Of a DNA stretch of 64,000 nt, positions 9,332 to 17,413 are shown one piece after another. The stretch's first letter is position 1; each line of letters begins with the position of its first letter. The notes under the pieces are model-generated. The model was not told the origin of the DNA and made no database searches. It worked only from the letters and a program-made list of their open reading frames with translations. Source of the DNA: Paenibacillus sp. CAA11. GTDB taxonomy: Bacteria; Bacillota; Bacilli; Paenibacillales; Paenibacillaceae. The DNA lies in the NCBI RefSeq assembly GCF_003060825.1, contig NZ_CP028922.1, positions 3,984,501 to 4,048,500 of the forward strand. The letters are read 5' to 3'. Both the position numbers and the translations under genes were made by a program.

Positions 9332-9944
9332 GGAGCTTCACCTCGCTCTCCTTGTCTAGTGATTTTCGGCCGTTTCTCTCACGTACCTTGGGGTGAGCAT
9401 CCGGCCCATGCGGCTGTACAATCTTCTTCAGCTTGCGCAGCCCCCCATACAGGTGGGACTTTACCGTGCTTAGGGGAAGGACAAGCAGATCCGCGATCTC
9501 CTGGAGCTTCAGATCGTGGAAAAACCGCAGACGGATAATATCTCCTTGCGGCTCCGGCAGAGCCTCAAGGCTGGCAGCGAGCTCCCCCGCCGTCTCCCAG
9601 CGCTCAAGCTCCGCTTCGGTACTCAAGGATGGATCGGCCTGCTCCGGAAGCTCGCCGCCGGCCATTGTCTCCGCCCGGAATGCTGCGCTGCGCCAATAAT
9701 CGCGGCACAGATTGAGAATAACCCGGTACAGCCAAGGACGAACATGCTCAAGACCTCCCTGCTGCCGCAAATGCCTGAGGAGACGGATGAAGGTCTCCTG
9801 AACGATATCCTTGGCCTTCTCCCGATCCCCCAGGCGCTGTGCGGCATAGCTGAGCAAGGGACCGTGATAGCGGGTTACCAGCATCTCGAAGGCTTCCTGG
9901 TCCCCTTCTGCCATTCGCCTTATCAATTCATCATCCGTGATCAT
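9312..9944 (-). CDS. ECF-family RNA polymerase sigma factor
   Basis: 210 residues. Sigma region 2 is at about 10-80 (EAFEMLVTRYHGPLLSYA, then AKDIVQETFIRLLRHL, then WLYRVILNLCRDYWR). Region 4 is at about 125-178 (LPEPQGDIIRLRFFHDLKLQEIADLL, then STVKSHLYGGLRKLKK). A 30-residue charged tail follows. It should direct RNA polymerase to stress promoters, probably including its own operon. RBS AAAGGGGGG precedes the ATG. The gene sits between an upstream three-gene ABC cluster and a downstream membrane protein plus ATPase, all on one strand. Confidence 0.92.
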   Translation of the reverse strand: MITDDELIRRMAEGDQEAFEMLVTRYHGPLLSYAAQRLGDREKAKDIVQETFIRLLRHLRQQGGLEHVRPWLYRVILNLCRDYWRSAAFRAETMAGGELPEQADPSLSTEAELERWETAGELAASLEALPEPQGDIIRLRFFHDLKLQEIADLLVLPLSTVKSHLYGGLRKLKKIVQPHGPDAHPKVRERNGRKSLDKESEVKLHESFHR

Positions 9945-10017
9945 GCCGTCCCCCCTTTCACCCGCTTTTAGTAAAGTTCATTAGTTGCAATCCATGGCAA
10001 GCCACTTCTTGATAAGA

Positions 10018-10737
10018 CTATTCTTCCTCTTCTTTGGATAGCCAGCGGGACCTTCTTCCAGCCAGTACCACTGCTATGACAAGCAGAAAGATACAGCCAA
10101 CCATCAGGCCTACACGATTGGCCGTATAAGAAGCCCTAGGCGGCAGATAGGTAGCATAGAGCGTCCATCGAGCCATGATCAATCCGCTGGTCAGCGTCTC
10201 AAGTATCCAGATGCCGAAGGAGATCAGCAGCCCGACATACACACGATGCACCAACAGAATACAGCAGGTGGTGAGCGCCATCAGAAACAGATAAGCCGGT
10301 GTAATCTGCTGCAGCAGCTGCAGCGGACTCACTAGGCTGACAGAAGGCTCGCCTCCGCTCCAAGAATACAGCTTGGCACGGATCCCACCATACTTCCAGA
10401 GATAGGTCCCCATCCAACCGACGTGGGCCAGCAGCACGAGCATGACAGAAAGCAGCCATTTGCGCAAAGTCATAAGCCCCAGAGAAACCGGATAGCTAGC
10501 GAGCACCTCCGTCCCGCCTGAGAGCTCCCGCTGAAAGAGCGCTCCCGTAATAATGATGGACAGCGGGAACATACCGAGCTCGGAGTAATAATAAACCGTT
10601 CGTGGCTTATCCGGATCACCAGAGAGAATGCTAAGAAGATAAGCAGCATAGATGGCAAGGCAGAGCCATACCGCAGGCTGCTTATATATTTTAAGATCGA
10701 TAACCATCTTGGAAACTGTCAGCTTCAGCCTATTCAT
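10018..10737 (-). CDS. ABC-2 type membrane protein
   Basis: 239 residues with about six membrane helices (near 22-40, 55-75, 92-112, 140-165, 170-190 and 208-226). The order and the segment PLSIIITGALFQRELSGGTEVLASYPVS are typical of small ABC-2 export permeases. The start overlaps the end of the M1-like permease gene by 8 bases, so it belongs to the same transporter. Substrate unknown. Confidence 0.75.
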   Translation of the reverse strand: MNRLKLTVSKMVIDLKIYKQPAVWLCLAIYAAYLLSILSGDPDKPRTVYYYSELGMFPLSIIITGALFQRELSGGTEVLASYPVSLGLMTLRKWLLSVMLVLLAHVGWMGTYLWKYGGIRAKLYSWSGGEPSVSLVSPLQLLQQITPAYLFLMALTTCCILLVHRVYVGLLISFGIWILETLTSGLIMARWTLYATYLPPRASYTANRVGLMVGCIFLLVIAVVLAGRRSRWLSKEEEE

Positions 10738-12916
10738 CTCCCATCACCCGTTTCCACTCTATCTGCCAATCTTCATAAGAGATAGGGCGCGAGACGGCCG
10801 AAGGATACTTGCTGGTATTAGGAATTTCTATGCCGCGCTTGTACAACGCAGCCAGCACTTCCTTGACCTGCTGCGCCTTGCCCTGATCCAGTGCCTCATC
10901 GACCTGTTTCTTCAGCTTTTGCCCAATATTCGGTGCACCCTCCTTACCGCGGTACAGTTCACCCAGCATCAGCACGCTCCGCTGGGTCTGTTCTACCTTA
11001 GCCGGGCTCAAGCCCTCTCCATCACGGTAATATACATACCAGAACAATGCCCTTAATGGCAGGCGAATGTCCTTGCGAGTATCTGTAATCATGTAACTCC
11101 CGCTTCGCGTCCCGAGCAGCAGTTCATTCATCCAGAATTCAGCCCGCCAGGAATTGTCCAGATCGCTACTGGAAATTAAGCCCAGATCAATATAAGACTC
11201 CGAATTCATCTCATCCTCGCGATAGCTCAAATAATCCCCGTTATACTTAAAATCAATAATCTGCTTCACACGATGCTTCAAATCCGGCAGCCAGGATGCA
11301 AAATAAGCATATCGCTGCTCCAGAGCCTTAAGCAGCTCCTGGTCCTCTTTCTTATTATAGTAAGAAGTAACGATGGTGAGCGGCAGCTTGGAACTCTTGA
11401 TCTCTGTCAATTCTCCCCCGAACAGACTCAGTTCGGTAACCTGGTCTCCTTCAAACTCTTGAGTTCCTTTCTGATACGACTTCTCAAGAACCGAAGCGTA
11501 CAGCTTCTTGCTGAAGCCCGCCACCTCAAGTCTGAAGTGAGCTGGTAAGAAACTTGGGCCCACAATCACCATGCCTGGCTGAACCCGCCCGGGGTCCTTC
11601 ACATAGAGCGGCTGCTGTCCCGGCAGCGGGTACCATGCCATATAGGAGGGCAGCAGCACCTCGTCCCCCCGCGCAAAGGCATAATAGGTTTCGGACTGGG
11701 TCTCCCTGGCCGCAAAGTCCATAATCCGCCCGCTGTATTGAAGGGTGCATTCCAGCACATCCTCAGAGGACTCAGGCAGGCTTAGCGTCACATAGTCCCC
11801 TTCGCGGTCAGCCTTGACTGCATTGCCATTCCAAGCCGCGGATTTCAAGTCAAAGGCCCGATTCAGTGTGAACTTGATCTCTGATCGTCCCTCCACCGAC
11901 TTCGGCGCAATCCGCATCGCTACCGTTATATCCAGTTGGTCTCCTCGCTGCCGCTTAAGCTTAAGGTCATAATCCGCCACTTGAAATAACCCTAGAATGT
12001 CAGGCTTCATATCTGCAGAGCCTGCAATGCTCTCATCTCTATACTTGCTGTTAAGGTCGCCATACCGGGTCGCCCACAGACTCCCGTAAGGCACGATGGC
12101 TGCCAGCGTTAAGACGAGAACCAGGCCGGACACCATCCAGGTGGTGCGCGCTTTGGCACTAGGGCGCAGGCGATTAACGAGCAGTACACATATCACAAGC
12201 AGCAGAAGGGTGAAACTTAGCACAAACAGCTTAGAGTATACATTCTCGTCCATTGTTAGACGGTATCCCCACAGCTCGTTCTCAACACTTGCGCTGTTCT
12301 GGACAAACAGCTGATTCAAATGAAAGGTCTTCAAGAAATACCAGCTGTTCTGGTCAATGATGAAAGCCTCCATGAAGAAGGTGCCGAACATCCAGGCACA
12401 GAACCCGATCAGATATACGACCCGGTTCGGGATGGCCAGCGCAAGCAGCATGGCCAGCGCAAGGGTCACCATGTAGGAAACTTCATACATTCCGGCAAAG
12501 TGCAGACAATGGGCCAAATATTCGGCAGCCGGCACGCCTTCAAGCGCAGAATACAATCCGAATAGACCTATCGTGATCAAGGTATAAAGCGTTAAGTACA
12601 GCATGCCGGAAGCAAACTTGGCGGAAATCACTTTACCCGTAGACACAGGCAGACTACGGCCCCATTCAAAAGCAGGCCTAAGCAAGTCTCGGCGAATCAT
12701 CAGGATACCGAGCAGGATAGCAGGACCCAGCGTCAGCGTCTGACCGACACTGCTAAGCAGGAACATTCTACGGTACAAATTGGTGGATATTGTGGAAATC
12801 CCATGGTAGAGCAAAAAGCCGACCACTCCGGAGAATAGCAGAAAAATCAGTGCAAAGAGCGGGTTGCTCCACAGCAGCCGCTGCTCCAGCCGGAATTGTC
12901 TCATCCATCTAGACAT
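10730..12916 (-). CDS. ABC-2 permease fused to an M1-aminopeptidase-like domain lacking the zinc motif
   Basis: 728 residues. Residues 1-280 hold about six membrane helices of the ABC-2 type, including GWGRSLPVSTGKVISAKFAS. Residues about 295-720 are soluble and resemble M1-peptidase folds: a beta-rich start with LDITVAMRIAPKSVEGRSEIKFTLN-type strands, then YMAWYPLPGQQPLYV, then a helical C-terminus. The catalytic HExxH(18)E and GxMEN motifs are absent; the matching region reads SWRAEFWMNELLLG. The domain is therefore probably a non-catalytic binding domain outside the membrane. The ATPase gene overlaps its start by 8 bases. Confidence 0.7.
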   Translation of the reverse strand: MSRWMRQFRLEQRLLWSNPLFALIFLLFSGVVGFLLYHGISTISTNLYRRMFLLSSVGQTLTLGPAILLGILMIRRDLLRPAFEWGRSLPVSTGKVISAKFASGMLYLTLYTLITIGLFGLYSALEGVPAAEYLAHCLHFAGMYEVSYMVTLALAMLLALAIPNRVVYLIGFCAWMFGTFFMEAFIIDQNSWYFLKTFHLNQLFVQNSASVENELWGYRLTMDENVYSKLFVLSFTLLLLVICVLLVNRLRPSAKARTTWMVSGLVLVLTLAAIVPYGSLWATRYGDLNSKYRDESIAGSADMKPDILGLFQVADYDLKLKRQRGDQLDITVAMRIAPKSVEGRSEIKFTLNRAFDLKSAAWNGNAVKADREGDYVTLSLPESSEDVLECTLQYSGRIMDFAARETQSETYYAFARGDEVLLPSYMAWYPLPGQQPLYVKDPGRVQPGMVIVGPSFLPAHFRLEVAGFSKKLYASVLEKSYQKGTQEFEGDQVTELSLFGGELTEIKSSKLPLTIVTSYYNKKEDQELLKALEQRYAYFASWLPDLKHRVKQIIDFKYNGDYLSYREDEMNSESYIDLGLISSSDLDNSWRAEFWMNELLLGTRSGSYMITDTRKDIRLPLRALFWYVYYRDGEGLSPAKVEQTQRSVLMLGELYRGKEGAPNIGQKLKKQVDEALDQGKAQQVKEVLAALYKRGIEIPNTSKYPSAVSRPISYEDWQIEWKRVMGDE

Positions 12917-13799
12917 GAAGCGATGCCCCTTCCCGTCTCCCTTGGTGCAGAAGCGCTAGATAGCCGTCCTCCAGCGTCGGCGCCGCCTTCTTCACCTGAA
13001 TCCCTGACGGCGGATCTTCACCGATGATTCGGCACCATATGCCTTCATCCGTGCGCCGGGTCGAGACGATTGACATCGGGTCAATCCTCGCAAACTCACG
13101 CTCACCCAGCAGCACCTCCCACACCTTGCCTTGGCCATAAGCCGCAAGATCGGCCTGCTCTCCAGACAGCCGCAGACCGCCCTTATCCAGAACAGCAATC
13201 TGCCGACAGTTGCTCTCGATATCACCGACAATATGTGTGGACAGCAGAACCACCCGGCCAAGACTGAAGCGGGTCAGAAGATTGCGAAACCGTACACGCT
13301 CTTCCGGATCGAGCCCGGCTGTCGGTTCGTCCACAATCAGCACTCTAGGCGAGCCAAGCATCGCTTGGGCGATGCCCAGCCTGCGCCTCATCCCGCCCGA
13401 ATACGTTCTGACCTTGCGCCCTGCCTTCGACTGCAAGTTCACTTCTTCCACAAGCCGTTCGATCTCCTTTTTCCGCTGTACGCGGTCTGTCATCCCCTTC
13501 ATGACGCCTACATAATCCAGATACTCCAGCCCGGTCAGCTGCGGATATACTTGAAACTGCTGCGGCAAATACCCGATCATCTGGCGAATTTGCTCCGACT
13601 GCCCCAGATCTATCCCTCCAACCGTGACATGACCTGAAGTCGGCTGGATCAGCGTCGCCAATATGCGCATCAGGGTCGTCTTCCCGGCCCCATTGGGGCC
13701 CAATAGCCCGACCATTCCTTCATTCAGCGTTAGTGTCACCTCGTGCAGTGCATAGGCACCTCCGTGGTACTTTTTAGTTAACTGTTCAATATTAATCAT
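12909..13799 (-). CDS. ABC transporter ATP-binding protein (first gene of the ECF/ABC operon)
   Basis: 296 residues from the ATG at 13799, which has AGAGGA upstream. A longer frame to 13988 adds 63 residues unlike the family and is rejected. Walker A is GPNGAGKTT, the signature YSGGMRRRLGIAQAM, Walker B RVLIVDEPTAGLDPEER, and the H-loop STHIVGD. A C-terminal accessory domain ends in APTLEDGYLALLHQG. This is the NatA/YhaQ-like export ATPase type, and it should drive the two ABC-2 proteins encoded after it. The operon looks like an envelope-stress or antimicrobial-peptide export system (inference from the adjacent ECF sigma factor). Confidence 0.88.
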   Translation of the reverse strand: MINIEQLTKKYHGGAYALHEVTLTLNEGMVGLLGPNGAGKTTLMRILATLIQPTSGHVTVGGIDLGQSEQIRQMIGYLPQQFQVYPQLTGLEYLDYVGVMKGMTDRVQRKKEIERLVEEVNLQSKAGRKVRTYSGGMRRRLGIAQAMLGSPRVLIVDEPTAGLDPEERVRFRNLLTRFSLGRVVLLSTHIVGDIESNCRQIAVLDKGGLRLSGEQADLAAYGQGKVWEVLLGEREFARIDPMSIVSTRRTDEGIWCRIIGEDPPSGIQVKKAAPTLEDGYLALLHQGRREGASLHV

Positions 13800-13944
13800 G
13801 GTAATCCTCTTTCTAAATGGAAATGGGCACATGCCGTGACCCCGCGCGGTTTTCATATCTGGAACGAGGAACTGCGAAATAAAGTTTGCCTGTTTCTCAA
13901 AAAAATTTTGTGAATACAGTGAAGCAAGGACAAGCAAGGACATA

Positions 13945-13980
13945 AGAAAAGGCCCCGCCATGCCAGCGGGACCAAAAAAA
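13945..13980 (-). terminator. Terminator of the GT39-type gene, possibly bidirectional
   Basis: GGCCCCGC (13951-13958) and GCGGGACC (13966-13973) form a stem with a 7-nt loop. TTTTCTTATG follows on the minus strand and there are seven A residues on the other side. Confidence 0.8.
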
Positions 13981-14033
13981 TAAATCAAGCCTGTGCAGCC
14001 GGGTTGCTGCGGCTAATGGACTTAAAAATTAAG

Positions 14034-15542
14034 CTACATCCCTGCTTCGACCTGTCCTTGATGAGACGGCGTCCGGGTCTTTCGGCGGGTGTAGGCAAGT
14101 GTAGACAGCCCAAGTCCGGAGAAGACGAAGAACAGCGGCAGCATATCCAGCCGGTAACGCGGCTGAACCTCAATGAGCAGGTGGATTCCGGCATAACCCA
14201 GCAGGAGCAAGGCAAGAAGGGGAAATCCCAGGCTTTGGGAGGTCTCGACCTCCACTAGGGCAGCATGCTCCTGCTTCTGGTCTCTTCGGGCTCTCAAGGC
14301 CAGCCGGATGCAGCCAAAGCAGCCTAGACCTGAAGCCAATAAATAAAACACCCGTTCAATGCGGGTCAGCGGGATGTCCAGGCCCGCCTGCCTCGTTCCG
14401 GTCAGTGACCAGTACGTTGCTGAGTCCTGCACGCCCCACATGTGGTCAAATTTGGCGCCCAAGAGATGAAGCAGTCCCGCCTTGTCTTCCAGCCGTTCAC
14501 CGATCTTGGACAACTCCGCCCGGTCCCGCTCTTCCCCAAGCGGGTAGCTTCTCGCATAAGCGTCATCGTCAGCCGACCATGCGCCGGTGGTCTGCGGGTT
14601 GAGACCGGCCATCACCTTCCAATAGGGCTCGCGGTCGCCAAGCGGGCGGTCCGCGGCCCCTAAGATAGACCAGCTGTAGGACCACAGCTGACCAACTGCT
14701 ATGAAGATGATAAGCACGCCGGCCACCCGCTTCAGCGGCGGCCAAAGTCTAGAGAGATTGAAGCCGTGATTACGCCAACCCGCTATAATCTGTAGCGCCG
14801 CGATCAGCACAAAGATACCGAGATATACCGGGCCGACCGGGCGGATCAGCTGCCCAGCGCCTAAGCATAGACCGATGATAGGCCAATGCTTGAAGGCGGT
14901 AGACGTGCGCAGCGCCGAATATACGGCAAGCGTGAATAAGAACATCGACAAATGCTGGTTCGTCAACACCGAGCAATAGAGAATGGCAGGCGGATATAGA
15001 CCATATAGCAGCCCCGCTGCCCTGCCACTATTCTCACCAAACAAACGTGCAGCAAGTAAATAGACAAGGACTACGGTTCCGGTGCTGAACAAGACATTCA
15101 GGAGCTTAAGCGGAAATACGGCTTGCCCAAACAGCGCTAGCGGCAGCGACTCATAGACCGTAAACCCCAGCTGATGATTCCACCGCAGGAAGTACTCCGT
15201 TCGCGCAAAAGAGAAATCTCCCGCAGCCGCCTGCTTCGCCGCATCCAGCATCGTGAGAAAATCAGACGAAGGCGGGGTATCCACCCACAGAATCCAGCCA
15301 AGCCGCAAGGCCAAGACAACGCCAGCCAGCAGCAGGAGAAAAAGCCTCTTACTGCAGCAGGCAGCCCCCCAGATCAGCAGCAAAATCACTGCCAGACCCG
15401 CAAATATCGTGAGGGCCAAAGCCGGAAGAGAATAATAATTCAGGCTGTTGTTGAAAGCCGTTATAAATACAGGACAAAAAAACAATAAGCCCATCACCGC
15501 AGGAAGCAGGGCTCTAATAGGGACTCTTCTAAACATATGCAT
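14034..15542 (-). CDS. GT39/PMT-type membrane glycosyltransferase
   Basis: 502 residues with about 11-12 membrane helices. After two N-terminal helices comes WILWVDTPPSSDFLTMLDAA, the extracytoplasmic acidic loop expected in ArnT/PMT-like GT39 enzymes. Helical blocks follow, then a periplasm-type loop (DREPYWKVMAGLNPQTTGAW) and a C-terminal RYRLDMLPLF motif, frequent in this family. Such enzymes transfer a sugar from a polyprenyl-phosphate donor to an envelope acceptor; donor and acceptor are unknown here. It is transcribed alone and divergently from the yvfRSTU-like operon. AGAGGAG lies 13 bases before the first ATG, so the second ATG (codon 3) is also possible. Confidence 0.75.
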   Translation of the reverse strand: MHMFRRVPIRALLPAVMGLLFFCPVFITAFNNSLNYYSLPALALTIFAGLAVILLLIWGAACCSKRLFLLLLAGVVLALRLGWILWVDTPPSSDFLTMLDAAKQAAAGDFSFARTEYFLRWNHQLGFTVYESLPLALFGQAVFPLKLLNVLFSTGTVVLVYLLAARLFGENSGRAAGLLYGLYPPAILYCSVLTNQHLSMFLFTLAVYSALRTSTAFKHWPIIGLCLGAGQLIRPVGPVYLGIFVLIAALQIIAGWRNHGFNLSRLWPPLKRVAGVLIIFIAVGQLWSYSWSILGAADRPLGDREPYWKVMAGLNPQTTGAWSADDDAYARSYPLGEERDRAELSKIGERLEDKAGLLHLLGAKFDHMWGVQDSATYWSLTGTRQAGLDIPLTRIERVFYLLASGLGCFGCIRLALRARRDQKQEHAALVEVETSQSLGFPLLALLLLGYAGIHLLIEVQPRYRLDMLPLFFVFSGLGLSTLAYTRRKTRTPSHQGQVEAGM

Positions 15543-15678
15543 AGGTTGGTTATGACTCCTCTAGTCTAATTCGAATGATCTGTTCGGTACTTGGTTTCTT
15601 TCATTTCCCCATCCAACCAAAATAGTACAGCCCCTTGCTATATGTCAACTAGAGTCTCCTAACAGCTACAAGTAAAAC

Positions 15679-15706
15679 ATGACAATTGTCATCCTCAAGT
15701 CATGAC
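15679..15706 (+). promoter_or_regulatory. Probable response-regulator operator of the yvfRSTU-like operon
   Basis: ATGACAATTGTCAT (15679-15692) is a perfect palindrome and GTCATGAC (15699-15706) is a second one sharing the TCATGAC/TGTCAT core. A -10-like TACGAT lies at 15739-15744 without a good -35, as expected for an activator-dependent promoter. The NarL-type regulator encoded in this operon is the natural candidate. Confidence 0.5.
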
Positions 15707-15776
15707 ATTTAGGAATACTCCCACTCTGCCAGGTCAGGTACGATGAAGACATCAAACAAACGAGGTGGCTAAGCTT

Positions 15777-16673
15777 ATGCAATCCGCGATCACAATGGAG
15801 CATGTATATAAAGAATACAAAGGCGTTCGAGCGGTGAGCGATCTGTCGCTTGACATTGGTCAAGGGAGCGTCACCGCCCTGCTCGGCCCGAACGGGGCCG
15901 GCAAGACGACCGCGATCTCCCTGATGCTGGGTCTGGCCCAGCCGACACAGGGGCGTATTCGCGTTCTGGGAGCCAGTCCCCTGGACCGGGGCGTTCACCA
16001 GCACCTGGGAGCGATGCTGCAGGATATCAGCGTCGTTGACCGTCTAAAGGTCGGGGAGACGATTGATCTGTTCCGCAGCTATTACGCACAGCCCCTGCCG
16101 CTAGAGCAGCTGCTTGTCCTGTCCGGCCTGCAGGATGTCAAAGCCAAGTATGCCTCTTCCTTGTCCGGCGGGCAAAAGCGCAGACTGGACTTTGCGCTCG
16201 CCTTGGCGGGTGACCCCAAGCTGCTTTTTCTGGATGAACCCACAGTAGGTATGGATATTACCTCCCGGGAGCTGTTCTGGGATACAATTCGCCAGCTGAA
16301 AAAAGAAGGCCGGACCATCGTACTGACAACACACTATCTGGAGGAAGCCGACCAGCTGGCCGACCGAATTCTTGTCATTAATCAAGGGCGGCTGATCGCT
16401 GATGGATCACCGGCAGAGATCAAGGCTTCTCAAGGAAGCAGAGCCGTATCCTTTACAGCTGGACCGGACGTGGATGCCGAGTCACTAGAGGAGTTGCCGG
16501 GTGTACTGCATGCAGAGTGGGACGGACGCCGGGTCAGTCTGTTCAGCCAGGATACCGACCGGCTGATCTATGCATTGGTTCGAAGCGAGCTAGATATTCG
16601 CGATATAGACATTCAAAGCGGTGGACTTGCGGGCGCCTTCCGCAGCCTCATTCAAGGAGATGACAGACCATGA
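15777..16673 (+). CDS. ABC transporter ATP-binding protein (YvfR-like)
   Basis: 298 residues from the ATG at 15777, which has AGGTGG eight bases upstream. The in-frame GTG at 15765 would include that site. Walker A is GPNGAGKTT, the signature SLSGGQKRR, Walker B KLLFLDEPTVGMD, and the switch H is in LTTHYLEEADQL. This is a DrrA/NatA-type export ATPase. ATPase, permease, sensor kinase and regulator follow in the same order as the B. subtilis yvfR-yvfS-yvfT-yvfU locus. The stop codon overlaps the permease start. Confidence 0.9.
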   Translation: MQSAITMEHVYKEYKGVRAVSDLSLDIGQGSVTALLGPNGAGKTTAISLMLGLAQPTQGRIRVLGASPLDRGVHQHLGAMLQDISVVDRLKVGETIDLFRSYYAQPLPLEQLLVLSGLQDVKAKYASSLSGGQKRRLDFALALAGDPKLLFLDEPTVGMDITSRELFWDTIRQLKKEGRTIVLTTHYLEEADQLADRILVINQGRLIADGSPAEIKASQGSRAVSFTAGPDVDAESLEELPGVLHAEWDGRRVSLFSQDTDRLIYALVRSELDIRDIDIQSGGLAGAFRSLIQGDDRP

Positions 16674-17413
16674 TGAACTCTATCAAAGCTCAATGTAAAG
16701 CTGAAATACTGCGTACACTGCGCAATCGCCGCTTCATCATCTTTTCCATGCTGATGCCGATTATCTTCTACTTCATCTTCACCAGTACGGTAGGCGATAA
16801 TATGCAGGTGCAGGGAATCGAATGGAAAGCCTACTATCTCATGTCCATGACAGCCTTCGGCATTATCGGCACCAATCTGATTACGATGGGGGTTAGGTTC
16901 GCTCAGGAGCGCGCGCAGGGCTGGACCCGTCTGCTTCGGATTGCCCCGCTGCGCAGCAGCGTCTACCTGCTGTCCAAGATGATATCTCAATCAATCCTCA
17001 ATTTAGGTACCATTGTCATCATGTTTACAGTTGGGGGACTTGCCAAAGGTATCGAGCTGACGCCGGCCCAGTGGCTGCTGTGCGGTCTATGGCTGTGGAT
17101 CGGCGCCCTCCCCTTCATGGTTCTAGGCACGCTGATTGGCACTCTCAAGTCCGCAGAGGTCGTGCAAGTCATTGCCAACATCCTCTATATGGGACTTGCC
17201 GTGCTTGGGGGCTTGTGGATGCCTATAACCATCATGCCATCCTTCATCCAGCAGTTGGCTAAATTCCTTCCCTCCTACCGCTACGCGCAGGGAGCCTGGA
17301 ATATTCTCAGCGGCCATGCTGTGAGCTGGGCCGGCTTCGCCATTCTGGCTGCGTATATTCTTCTCTTTATGTTATTATCAACATATATTTTGAGAAGACA
17401 GGAAGCGATCTAA
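16670..17413 (+). CDS. ABC-2 type export permease (YvfS-like)
   Basis: 247 residues and six helices, with the ABC-2 pattern RFIIFSMLMPIIFYFIF at the start, ERAQGWTRLLRIAP in the first loop and a late glycine-rich block VLGGLWMPITIMPSF. It pairs with the preceding ATPase, whose stop codon TGA overlaps its ATG (ATGATG). The exported compound is unknown; similar systems with DesKR-like regulators often export antibiotics or lipids. Confidence 0.85.
   Translation: MMNSIKAQCKAEILRTLRNRRFIIFSMLMPIIFYFIFTSTVGDNMQVQGIEWKAYYLMSMTAFGIIGTNLITMGVRFAQERAQGWTRLLRIAPLRSSVYLLSKMISQSILNLGTIVIMFTVGGLAKGIELTPAQWLLCGLWLWIGALPFMVLGTLIGTLKSAEVVQVIANILYMGLAVLGGLWMPITIMPSFIQQLAKFLPSYRYAQGAWNILSGHAVSWAGFAILAAYILLFMLLSTYILRRQEAI

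Noticed and set aside
13800..13988. 63-residue N-terminal extension of the ABC ATPase
   Set aside because: A good ribosome site precedes the internal ATG at 13799, and the extension has no similarity to ABC ATPases and overlaps the intergenic terminator region.
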